Shown here piece after piece: positions 53,615-61,302 of a DNA stretch of 64,000 nucleotides. The stretch is from positions 62,001-126,000 of the forward strand of contig CANFHX010000005.1 in assembly GCA_947446865.1 (NCBI GenBank), in the 5' to 3' direction. Origin of the DNA: Flavobacteriaceae bacterium (GTDB lineage Bacteria; Bacteroidota; Bacteroidia; Flavobacteriales; Flavobacteriaceae). Each line of letters starts with the position of its first letter. Positions within the stretch are counted from its first letter, which is position 1. The notes beneath the pieces were generated by a model. It was not told the DNA's origin, did not search any database, and was given only the letters and a program-made list of their open reading frames with translations. The position numbers and the translations under genes were made by a program.

Positions 53615-54746
53615 CTAATTGGATATTTATACGGTTAGCAGCTTCAATTTTATTTTTGTCCATTACTTTGGTGTAAATCTGTGTTGTAGAAACGTTTTTG
53701 TGACCTAATAACTTTGACACGGTGTATATGTCAGTTCCATTTGCAAGTTGTAAGGTTGCGTAGCTATGTCTGAAATTATGAAATGAAATTTTCTTTTTAA
53801 TGCCGGACTTTGCTATCCAATCTTTTAAAGGTCTAGTTATTTGAGAATATTGAATACCTCCAAATATTAGTCCTGTATTTGTTTTTTGTGTTTTTAGAAT
53901 ATTGTATGCAGTATCGGAAATAGGATGATTTTTAATAGATTTTGTCTTTTCCTCTCTTAATGAAATGTAATACCCTTGATGTTTGTCATTAAATATGTTT
54001 TCCCAGTAAAGATTGTTTATATCTACAAAACGCAAACCACTCAAAGCTGAAAATATTGCCATATATTTTACTTTTTCGATTTTAATTTCGGTTTTCCATA
54101 ACAAGGAAATTTCTTTTTCGGTTAAATACTCTCTGTGGGTTTCTTCTTCTTTGATGTATTCCGCATCTTCGGCTAAATTCTTTTCAATTAAATTTTGTTT
54201 ATATGCAATCTTTAAAACAGAAATAAAATTTTTAAAATAGGATGAAGCAGTATTTTTTGCTAGGTTTTTGTCAACTTTTGAATTTCTAGTGCTTTTTGCC
54301 TTTAAAAGATAAGCTCTATACTTTTTTATATAATCAAGAGTTAAATTATTGGATAATATTACACCTCCACTAAAATTTTCCAAATGATTTAAAGAAGCTT
54401 TCCATGAACTGTGATTTGATTTACTTCCAGTATTAAAATAGTCATCAACAACACTTTTGTATAGAGTTATAAAATTAACATTCAAGACTACATTATCTTT
54501 AAAACCAAATTCTTTATTTTTGAGTTGAACATTTCTTTTGGATTTGATTATTTCAGCAAGGTCAAAATTTTCTGTATTCTGCTTTTTTTCTTCTATTGTT
54601 TTTGGGTTACTGAATAAATATAACTTTAAAAATTCTCTACGGGTTTCCGTTCCGTTTTTAGGATTAATGATAGGAGGGTAGTAGTCTAAATAAAGACTTA
54701 TTTTTCCAGTACTTAATTTTTTTTCTCTTAATGTTACTCTACTCAT
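53601..54746 (-). CDS. Tyrosine recombinase (integrase)
   Basis: This 381-aa site-specific recombinase has an N-terminal arm-type and SAM-like core-binding region (about 1-190, with SWKASLNHLENFSGGVILSN). The catalytic domain carries the active residues Arg in SALSGLRFVDINN, a Lys in the beta-hairpin, H-x-x-R in SFHNFRHSYATLQ, and His plus the nucleophile Tyr in LLGHKNVSTTQIYTKV. It lies 0.8 kb inside the right end of the element, beside the mnmE tail it presumably recognises. The HTH regulator gene ends 6 bp upstream of its start. Confidence 0.93.
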   Translation of the reverse strand: MSRVTLREKKLSTGKISLYLDYYPPIINPKNGTETRREFLKLYLFSNPKTIEEKKQNTENFDLAEIIKSKRNVQLKNKEFGFKDNVVLNVNFITLYKSVVDDYFNTGSKSNHSSWKASLNHLENFSGGVILSNNLTLDYIKKYRAYLLKAKSTRNSKVDKNLAKNTASSYFKNFISVLKIAYKQNLIEKNLAEDAEYIKEEETHREYLTEKEISLLWKTEIKIEKVKYMAIFSALSGLRFVDINNLYWENIFNDKHQGYYISLREEKTKSIKNHPISDTAYNILKTQKTNTGLIFGGIQYSQITRPLKDWIAKSGIKKKISFHNFRHSYATLQLANGTDIYTVSKLLGHKNVSTTQIYTKVMDKNKIEAANRINIQLDGIS

Positions 54747-54752
54747 ATTTGG

Positions 54753-55313
54753 TTATTGAAAAATTCTGTTTAAATCTTCTTTTTTTACTAATGTATATTT
54801 TCCGTGTTTCTCTTTTGGGATGTTATGCCTTTTAATAATATTGTATAATGCACCGTTTGAAATATTAAATTTTTCTAGGGCTTCATTAATTGTATAGGAA
54901 TTTTTAAAATTTATTTCGCTTTTTCTTTCGGGGTTAACATAATCTGTACTTATCAAATTGCTATCAAAATAACCCTCAATATCTTTTCTTCTTATAAGTG
55001 TTTTTCTAACCGAAAAATTGTATCCGTTTAAATCTTTTTGTTCAATTAATCTATAGATAGTTTTGGAAGACATATTAAGTAGTGTAGATGCTTCTTTAAC
55101 AGTTAAAAAATCTTTTGAATTTACATCTAAAGCATAATTAGAAATTTTTGCTTTTGTTTCTGTATCGCTCGTTTCAATTTTTTTCAATTTTTGATTTAAC
55201 TTATAACCCCTGCTGTTACAAATATGTGAACAATATTTAGTCTTTGTTGTTTTAGCATCAAAGGCATTTTTACAATAATCACATATTCTTTTTACTATAA
55301 TATTTGAACTCAT
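54753..55313 (-). CDS. Zinc-finger protein with two helix-turn-helix domains
   Basis: I start at MSSNIIVKRICDYC (ATG at 55311-55313), since 48 upstream in-frame residues are hydrophobic and lack domain character. The 186-aa protein has a zinc finger (CDYCKNAF, then TKYCSHICNSRG). An HTH_17 domain follows (FLTVKEASTLLNMSSKTIYRLIEQKDL, about 66-110), then a second (YTINEALEKFNISNGALYNIIKRHNIP, about 141-186). It probably regulates or assists the integrase as directionality factor. It is the first gene inside the right element end. GGTACAAAAA repeats (55420-55440) upstream may be its binding sites. Confidence 0.78.
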   Translation of the reverse strand: MSSNIIVKRICDYCKNAFDAKTTKTKYCSHICNSRGYKLNQKLKKIETSDTETKAKISNYALDVNSKDFLTVKEASTLLNMSSKTIYRLIEQKDLNGYNFSVRKTLIRRKDIEGYFDSNLISTDYVNPERKSEINFKNSYTINEALEKFNISNGALYNIIKRHNIPKEKHGKYTLVKKEDLNRIFQ

Positions 55314-55417
55314 ATTTAGTTGTATTAAGAGGATATAAGGCGAAATAAGTAGAATTAAGGGTAAATAAGGGACATAATTTCGCCATTTCATTTCAAAAAT
55401 AGTAAAAATATGAATAT

Positions 55418-55440
55418 GAGGTACAAAAACGGTACAAAAA
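55418..55440. repeat. Paired GGTACAAAAA motifs near the right element end
   Basis: GGTACAAAAA occurs at 55420-55429 and 55431-55440. GAGGTACAAA at 55418-55427 recurs at 30817-30826, about 35 bp inside the left end. These are candidate arm-type sites for the recombinase or operators of the adjacent HTH gene. Confidence 0.4.
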
Positions 55441-55567
55441 ATAGTAAAAAATAGCAAAACATCACAAAGTTGATATTTTATATAAAATGTAACATCCCTT
55501 TATTTAAAAGGGATTAGATTGTTTTTGTTTGTTTTATTTTGTTTTATTTTTTGATGTTTTGTATATG

Positions 55568-56971
55568 CTATTTGCCGATACAGAAGTTTGCAAAAATATT
55601 CCCCAACAATTCATCGTTAGTAACCTCGCCAGTAATCTCTCCAAAGTAGTACAAAGCCTGACGAATATCAATCGCCATAAGATCAGAAGGGATACCGCTG
55701 TGCAATCCAAATTTTACTTTTTGTATTTCCTCCAATGCTTTAAGTAAAGAATCGTAATGTCTTGTATTAGTGACAATAGTTTCATTATTGCGTAATGCAC
55801 CAGTATTTACAAAAGACAGCAATTGATTTTTAAGTTCGTCAATTCCTTCTTTGTTTTTAGCACTCAACAAAATTTGTTTCACGTTTAAAGTTTCCAGTTG
55901 TTGCAGCAGTTCTAACTGTTGTTTACTTGAAATTAAATCTACTTTATTTACGACTACAATTATAGGTTTTAGAGGAAATTGGTTCTTGATTTTCTCAATT
56001 TCTATTTTTAAACTGTTCAAACTGCTTACTGAACACTGAACACTGTCTACTAAATAAAGAACCACCTGCGCTTGCTCAATTTTCTCAAAAGTTTTCTTAA
56101 TCCCGATACTTTCAATTACATCAATAGTTTCCCTAATTCCTGCTGTATCAATGAATCTAAAACCAATACCGCCAATTACCAATTCGTCTTCTATGGTATC
56201 GCGCGTAGTTCCAGCAATTTCTGATACTATGGCGCGTTCTTCATTCAATAAAGCATTCAATAAAGTAGATTTCCCTACATTGGGTTCACCAACAATAGCA
56301 ACCGGAATTCCGTTTTTAATAACGTTACCCACTGCAAAAGAATCGATTAATCGTTTTAATACAAATTCTATTCTATTCAATAAATCATGAAATTGCGTTC
56401 TATCGGCAAATTCTACATCTTCTTCAGCAAAATCCAATTCGAGTTCAATTAAGGAAGCAAAATTTAATAATTCCTCCCGTAATTTTTTAATTTCACTACT
56501 AAATCCGCCACGCATTTGTTGCATCGCAATTTGATGCGAAGCCTCGTTATCCGAAGAAATTAAATCGGCAACGGCTTCTGCTTGCGATAAATCGAGTTTA
56601 CCGTTTAAGAAGGCTCTAAGAGTGAATTCTCCGGCTTGCGCCATTCGGCAACCTTTTCGCAACAACAACTGAATGATTTGTTGTTGTATAAAAGTAGAAC
56701 CATGACACGAAATTTCAATTACATTTTCTCCGGTATACGAATTTGGGTTTTTAAAAATAGAAAGCAGTACTTGATCGTAAATTTTACCATCTTCTGCTAT
56801 GGTTCCCAAATGAATGGTATGTGTTTTTTGCTTGGTTATATTTTTTCCAGAAACCGATTGAAATACTTCCGAAGCAATACTAATAGCATTTTCTCCCGAC
56901 ATTCGGATGATTGCCACAGCACCAGCACCAGAGGGTGTAGCTAGAGCAACAATAGTATTAGTATCCATCAT
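55568..56971 (-). CDS. mnmE: tRNA modification GTPase MnmE (TrmE)
   Basis: With MnmG it modifies the wobble uridine of several tRNAs in the cytoplasm. Visible are the N-terminal folate-binding domain (IVALATPSGAGAVAIIRMSG), the helical domain, and the G domain with GEPNVGKST (near 226-234), DTAG, NKVD and SAKN. The essential C-terminal motif is F-C-I-G-K. At 467 aa it is full length. Its last 16 bp coincide with the right attachment site, so insertion left the reading frame intact. A CAGTGTTCAGT-type microrepeat at 56020-56050 encodes part of the loop after YLVDS (residues ~308-318). A -7 match CAAAGGTA (56997-57004) lies upstream. Confidence 0.97.
   Translation of the reverse strand: MMDTNTIVALATPSGAGAVAIIRMSGENAISIASEVFQSVSGKNITKQKTHTIHLGTIAEDGKIYDQVLLSIFKNPNSYTGENVIEISCHGSTFIQQQIIQLLLRKGCRMAQAGEFTLRAFLNGKLDLSQAEAVADLISSDNEASHQIAMQQMRGGFSSEIKKLREELLNFASLIELELDFAEEDVEFADRTQFHDLLNRIEFVLKRLIDSFAVGNVIKNGIPVAIVGEPNVGKSTLLNALLNEERAIVSEIAGTTRDTIEDELVIGGIGFRFIDTAGIRETIDVIESIGIKKTFEKIEQAQVVLYLVDSVQCSVSSLNSLKIEIEKIKNQFPLKPIIVVVNKVDLISSKQQLELLQQLETLNVKQILLSAKNKEGIDELKNQLLSFVNTGALRNNETIVTNTRHYDSLLKALEEIQKVKFGLHSGIPSDLMAIDIRQALYYFGEITGEVTNDELLGNIFANFCIGK
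55572..55588 (-). repeat. Proposed proximal attachment site (3' end of mnmE)
   Basis: TTGCCGATACAG (55572-55583) is followed by AAGTT. On the minus strand it encodes the last codons F-C-I-G-K of mnmE. It is the direct repeat of 30766-30783 and marks the chromosome-element junction. Confidence 0.75.
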
Positions 56972-57137
56972 AATTGTTTCTTTTTTATAGGAGTTGCAAA
57001 GGTATCATTTTTATATTCTTTCTGAAACACAAATATGCTAGCTTAAATTAGTATTAAATAATGTTAAATATGATAGTTGTCACATTTTTTTTAAATAACT
57101 ATTCGTAAATTTAGAATTCAATTTAATAGTTACTATT

Positions 57138-57968
57138 ATGAAAAAAATTCTATTTCCTACAGATTTTTCTAATGTGGCAACAAATGCTTTTGTTCATGCA
57201 TTAGGTTTAGCCAAGTTGGTTCACGGCGAATTGATTTTGCTTCACACTTACGAATTACCAATTATGGATAATCAATTTGGACTTCAAAATTATAAAGAAG
57301 TTTACGATACCATTGAGTTATCTAATTTGGATCGATTTAAAGACGAGCTTCCAAAACTTAGAAAAATTGCCGAAGAAAATGGTTTTGAAGCTATTAAAAT
57401 GAGTCACATTCTTGCAGATGGCGATTTATTGCATAACATTAAGGATGCAGTCAAAAAAGAAAAAATAGATTATGTAGTAATGGGTACTTCTGGAGCTAGC
57501 GGATGGTTTGAAAAACTTTTCGGCACCAATACTGGCGAGGCAATTACAAGTTTAAATGTTCCTGTTTTTAGCATTCCAGAAGGAGCGAAGTATACAAAAA
57601 TTGCCACTATAGGCTTTACCACACGTTTTAGAGAAAAAGATAAAGTTGCTTTGCAAAATGTTATTAAAATTGCCAAAGCTGCTAAAGCGGTTGTTAAATG
57701 TCTTTATGTAGAAACTAATGAGTCCGACAATAGCGCAGCAGTGTATCAAGAATGGGAAACTTTATTTAAAGACGAACCGGTCCAATTTTTTATCATCCCT
57801 AGTGAATATGCAAAAGAAACAATCGAAGATTTTATTACTAGCCAAGAGATCGATGTGCTAACCATGATTTCTTATAAAAGAACTTTCTTCCAATGGTTGT
57901 TTACCTCAAGTTTTACCGAAGAAATGGCAGCTGCATCTATAATTCCAATTTTAGCAATGCATGAATAA
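57138..57968 (+). CDS. Universal stress protein, tandem UspA domains
   Basis: The 276-aa cytoplasmic protein has two UspA folds. The first (about 1-147) starts KKILFPTDFSNVATNAFVHALGLA and has the ATP-type loop VVMGTSGASGWFEKLFGTNTGEAI (G-x2-G-x9-G-S/T pattern). The second (about 155-276) is more diverged. Such proteins respond to starvation, oxidative or envelope stress. It is a single gene, divergent from mnmE, with an intrinsic terminator just downstream. Confidence 0.93.
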   Translation: MKKILFPTDFSNVATNAFVHALGLAKLVHGELILLHTYELPIMDNQFGLQNYKEVYDTIELSNLDRFKDELPKLRKIAEENGFEAIKMSHILADGDLLHNIKDAVKKEKIDYVVMGTSGASGWFEKLFGTNTGEAITSLNVPVFSIPEGAKYTKIATIGFTTRFREKDKVALQNVIKIAKAAKAVVKCLYVETNESDNSAAVYQEWETLFKDEPVQFFIIPSEYAKETIEDFITSQEIDVLTMISYKRTFFQWLFTSSFTEEMAAASIIPILAMHE

Positions 57969-57989
57969 GTAGGGACTTAATCAAAACTA

Positions 57990-58021
57990 AAAAACCGTCT
58001 TCAGTACTGAGACGGTTTTTG
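57990..58021. terminator. Intrinsic terminator between usp and dnaN
   Basis: AAAACCGTCT (57991-58000) pairs with AGACGGTTTT (58010-58019), with a palindromic CAGTACTG loop. A and T runs on both sides let it serve the two convergent genes. Confidence 0.85.
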
Positions 58022-58057
58022 TTTGGTTTAGGGTTTGTTTGGTTGTTAATTATATTT

Positions 58058-59176
58058 TTAGTTGTTCAGCATTACAGGCATCACAAGCATAGTAACAGTT
58101 TCACCTTCGTCTAAACCATCTACAGGAGTAAGAATTCCTGCACGATTTGGCATCGACATTTCCAATTGAATTTCATCCGATTGTAAATTAGATAACATTT
58201 CCAATAAAAAACGAGAGTTAAAACCAATTTGCATATCATCACCTTGGTAATCACAAGTCAATCGTTCTTCGGCTTTATTAGAATAATCAATATCCTCTGC
58301 AGAAATATTCAATTCGGCACCCGCAATTTTCAATCGAATTTGGTGTGTAGTTTTATTTGAGAAAATCGCAACACGACGAACCGAACTAAAAAACTGCGCT
58401 CTATCAATCAATAATTTATTTGGATTCTCTTTTGGAATAACCGCTTCGTAGTTTGGATATTTCCCATCAATCAATCTACAGATTAACAAGTAGTTTTCAA
58501 ACGAGAACGTAGCATTAGCATCATTGTAATCAATTTTAACTTCTGCATCCGAAGCACCTAAAATACTTTTCAAAATATTTAAAGGTTTCTTAGGCATAAT
58601 AAAATCAGCAACTTGAGATGCCTTAACATCCGTGCGAGTATATTTAACCAATTTATGAGCATCAGTAGCCACAAAAATTAATCCTTCTGGAGAAAATTGA
58701 AAGAAAACACCAGACATAACGGGTCTTAAATCGTCATTTCCTGCAGCAAAAATTGTTTTACTTATAGCAGTTGCCAATACTTCAGCCGGAACCAATGTAG
58801 AAGATGGATCTTCTAGTTGTACCGATTTTGGAAATTCCTCACCCGGAGCATACGCAATAGCATATTTCCCCGAATTAGAACTTATTTCTATAGTACTATT
58901 TTCTTCCACAGTAAAGGTTAACGGTTGCTCTGGAAACGTTTTCAAGATATCCAACAACAATTTAGCAGGCACAGCCACACTACCTTTATCGGTAGACTCA
59001 ATTTCTAAAGTAGCCGACATAGTAGTCTCTAAATCGGAAGCCGAAACAGTCAACTCTTTTTTATTCAATTCAAATAAAAAGTTATCTAAAATTGGTAAGG
59101 TATTGCTACTATTGATAACACTACCTAAAACTTGTAGTTGCTTTAATAAATACGAGCTCGATACAATAAACTTCAT
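58058..59176 (-). CDS. dnaN: DNA polymerase III beta subunit (sliding clamp)
   Basis: The ring-forming processivity clamp has the usual 372 aa and three repeated domains. Visible markers are the start MKFIVSSSYLLKQLQVLGSVI, TLPILDNFLF, LRPVMSGVFFQF, ATDAHKLVKYTR and the C-terminal VTMLVMPVMLN. It acts as a dimer on DNA and binds polymerases and repair factors. It is a single gene with its own promoter (59192-59220). It is not near dnaA in this window, as is normal for Bacteroidota. Confidence 0.97.
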   Translation of the reverse strand: MKFIVSSSYLLKQLQVLGSVINSSNTLPILDNFLFELNKKELTVSASDLETTMSATLEIESTDKGSVAVPAKLLLDILKTFPEQPLTFTVEENSTIEISSNSGKYAIAYAPGEEFPKSVQLEDPSSTLVPAEVLATAISKTIFAAGNDDLRPVMSGVFFQFSPEGLIFVATDAHKLVKYTRTDVKASQVADFIMPKKPLNILKSILGASDAEVKIDYNDANATFSFENYLLICRLIDGKYPNYEAVIPKENPNKLLIDRAQFFSSVRRVAIFSNKTTHQIRLKIAGAELNISAEDIDYSNKAEERLTCDYQGDDMQIGFNSRFLLEMLSNLQSDEIQLEMSMPNRAGILTPVDGLDEGETVTMLVMPVMLNN

Positions 59177-59191
59177 TTTCTTTATTTTTTA

Positions 59192-59220
59192 CAAATATAT
59201 CTTAAAGAAATAGATTTCAA
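59192..59220 (-). promoter_or_regulatory. Promoter of dnaN
   Basis: Read on the minus strand, TTG (59220-59218) and TATATTTG (59199-59192) are separated by 18 bp. This is a near-perfect Bacteroidota promoter, 15 bp upstream of the start codon. Confidence 0.75.
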
Positions 59221-59255
59221 AAAGATTTTTATTAACATTTATTCAATTATTTTTT

Positions 59256-59413
59256 CAGGAGCGAATGGTTTGGGCATTTTAGTAACGGCAATTCCTGCCA
59301 TCCGTTGCAATCTGTCATTGCGAGAAACGAAGCAATTTAATACCACTAATTCGGTTCGCAATGTCAGGATTTCCACTTCTGTCAGGGCTAAGCGGTTTTT
59401 GTCTTTTGTAAAA
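59256..59413. repeat. Interspersed repeat, copy D (CATTGCGA hairpin core)
   Basis: The left end has CAGGAGCGAATGG, GGGCATTTTAGTAA and AATTCCTGCCATCCG. The right end has GGGCTAAGCGG then TTTTTGTCTTTTGTAAAA. The core is a long hairpin, CTGTCATTGCGA near 59321 with its near-complement TCGCAATGTCAG near 59366, resembling the widespread CATTGCGA repeats. It lies upstream of dnaN in the 416-bp gap 59177-59592. Confidence 0.85.
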
Positions 59414-59474
59414 ATAACAGTTTCGAAAGAAAATCTGTATAAAAAACAACAAGTCATTTTGTTACTTAGTCACT

Positions 59475-59608
59475 CACAACCCAAAACCCTCAACCCAAAA
59501 CCCTCAACCTACAACCCACAACCTACAACCTAAAACCTACAACCTACAACCTACAACCTACAACCTACAACCTACAACCTACAACCTACAACCTACAACC
59601 TAAAACCC
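59475..59608. repeat. 7-bp repeat array (ACAACCT) running into the 3' end of gldG
   Basis: Nine perfect ACAACCT units are at 59539-59601, preceded by variant units from about 59475. The gldG stop codon (59593-59595) and its last codons (G-F-R-L) lie in the array, so the repeat supplies the protein's final residues. Confidence 0.9.
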
Positions 59609-61302
59609 TTACTATACCTTCTTTTTCTCAAGAACGTAAATACCAATCCAAAGACTAGTAGCAAAACCAAAGGAACCCCAATAGTTAGAATTTGCGAAAA
59701 AGTATATTCATCAGTAACCTTTTGCGAATCCAAAATAGGCAAGTCCACTTCTTTGCTTCGGATGTTAATAAGTCCGTTATCATCTAATAAATAATTCACG
59801 CAATTCATCATAAATTCCTTATTGGCATACAGATTATTAGTCCATTTATCAAATCCCAATTCTAGTGGTTGAAAGTTTTTATCCAATTGGTTTTTAATCA
59901 CATCCCCATCCGAAATAACAATCATTTTAGAATCTTTTCCAATAGGAGTAAAGTCATTTTCTTTAAATGGCAACACTCTGTTTTGATACACTGAGCGAAA
60001 TTTTCCTTCCATCAAAACAGCCACAGGCATATTTCCAGTTCCAGAAAAATCTTTTTGATTTGGTCGTTCTTCTACCATTTTCAAATTCACTTCTACTGGC
60101 GTCCCCACCGATTTAGAATAAGGAGAACTCTGCAATAAAATAGTCTTTTTAATATCGTTTTTAAGCACTTCAATCGGAGTGGTAAATTCAAATTTAATAC
60201 CATCCAAATTACTCACAATCGGACTTATTTTGGATTTATCAACAGTTGCCACCGGATAAATCATAGGCGAATACAACCATGGGAATTTGGTATATTGGGT
60301 AGCGCTTCCTTGTTGGCCAGTAGCCAACGAAATAGGAGTAGCCATAACATCTTTAATCAAATCGGGTTTAATTCGAACGCCATATTTAAAGAACATATCG
60401 TTCAAATTCAAATCTCTCGGGTAGGCTAAATTTTCTCCCGTTGCCATCAAACTGTCCATTTCCATGTTCACTTGATCTACCAACCAAAGTGTTTTTCCGC
60501 CCTGCATAAGATATTGATCGAGCACTTGTTTTTCTTCATCTGTAAAGGCTTCGGTAGGTTTTGCAATAATAGCCAAATCGTATTTTTGTAAGGCTTTTAA
60601 TGTATTCTCAGGGCTTTTAGCAACCGAATCTAAAGTGAAAGGCCCTATGTAATAATTCTCTCTAACCGACTTTAAGAAATCGGCGATAAGCAAATCATGT
60701 AGTTCGCCATTTCCTTTAATTATGGCTACTTTTTTCTCCCGGGTTTTAGAAACGGTGTTGAAAGCATTTGCAAAAGCATATTCTAAATGTTGTACCGAAC
60801 TTACCACTTTTTGTGCTGTAGAAGCACCCATCATGTTTTTCAATAAAGGCACTTTGGCGCTTTTATTTCCGTAAGTTACCACTGCCCAAGGAAAAACCAC
60901 TTCTTGGGTTTGCTTTCCTTTTTCGTCCATTGTTACGTTTAAAGGAGTCAACCCTCTATCGTAAAATTTCTGCATGGTTTTATCGCGATCTTCTTCTTTG
61001 TCTAATGGGTTTACAAATTGGAATATAATATTCGGATTGTAGGCTTTGAATTCTTCTAATAATTGTTGGGTTTCCGTTTGTAATTTCTTGAATTCTCCCG
61101 GGAAATTCCCTTCCAAAAATACATCTACATACAAAGGTTCTTTTACTTCTTTAATAATGTTTAAAGAAGTTTCGGAAAGGGTATAGCGTTTATCGGCAGT
61201 TAAATCGAAACGTTTGAAAAAGAAATGCCCAGCAAAGTTTACTATTACTAAAATTCCTAGAATAGTAAGTAGATTTTTTAAGTTTGTGTTCTTATTTTCC
61301 AT
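59593..61302 (-). CDS. gldG: Gliding motility ABC transporter auxiliary protein GldG
   Basis: GldG works with GldF and the ATPase GldA in the ABC transporter needed for Flavobacterium gliding. The 569-aa protein has an N-terminal membrane helix (LLTILGILVIVNFAGHFFFKRF), the conserved DLTADKRYTLSETSLNIIKEVKEPLYVDVFL, a periplasmic region with KKVAIIKGNGELHDL and GKTLWLVDQVNM, and a C-terminal helix (LTIGVPLVLLLVFGLVFTFL) followed by RKRRYSK. Its last four residues come from the 7-bp repeat array. It overlaps the end of gldF by one base, consistent with the known gldFG operon. Confidence 0.95.
   Translation of the reverse strand: MENKNTNLKNLLTILGILVIVNFAGHFFFKRFDLTADKRYTLSETSLNIIKEVKEPLYVDVFLEGNFPGEFKKLQTETQQLLEEFKAYNPNIIFQFVNPLDKEEDRDKTMQKFYDRGLTPLNVTMDEKGKQTQEVVFPWAVVTYGNKSAKVPLLKNMMGASTAQKVVSSVQHLEYAFANAFNTVSKTREKKVAIIKGNGELHDLLIADFLKSVRENYYIGPFTLDSVAKSPENTLKALQKYDLAIIAKPTEAFTDEEKQVLDQYLMQGGKTLWLVDQVNMEMDSLMATGENLAYPRDLNLNDMFFKYGVRIKPDLIKDVMATPISLATGQQGSATQYTKFPWLYSPMIYPVATVDKSKISPIVSNLDGIKFEFTTPIEVLKNDIKKTILLQSSPYSKSVGTPVEVNLKMVEERPNQKDFSGTGNMPVAVLMEGKFRSVYQNRVLPFKENDFTPIGKDSKMIVISDGDVIKNQLDKNFQPLELGFDKWTNNLYANKEFMMNCVNYLLDDNGLINIRSKEVDLPILDSQKVTDEYTFSQILTIGVPLVLLLVFGLVFTFLRKRRYSKGFRL

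Larger units (their letters stand above)
30766..55584. mobile_element. Putative integrative element inserted in the 3' end of mnmE
   Basis: The boundaries are two direct repeats containing TTGCCGATACAG (30766-30783 and 55572-55588). The right one is the true 3' end of mnmE. The left one, read on the minus strand, again spells Cys-Ile-Gly-Lys-stop. A tyrosine recombinase and HTH regulator lie directly inside the right end, and replication/excision-type genes follow. Cargo comprises a T9SS protein, a two-component system, an RND efflux unit and a three-gene putative defence operon. No relaxase or secretion-system genes are seen, so it is not self-transmissible. The mnmE tail is a known attachment target for other islands (SGI1 family), which supports the reading. 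That the left cargo belongs to the same element is inferred from the repeat only. Confidence 0.75.

Noticed and set aside
30766..55584. Integrative conjugative element or prophage
   Set aside because: No relaxase, coupling protein, type IV secretion, capsid, tail or lysis genes can be seen, so only an integrative element or island is supported.
59239..59457. 72-aa minus-strand and 87-aa plus-strand frames
   Set aside because: Both lie over the interspersed repeat copy D and its surroundings; the frames are not kept in copies A and C.
59475..59608. CRISPR or telomere-like array
   Set aside because: Simple 7-bp repeats without spacers on an internal chromosomal locus.
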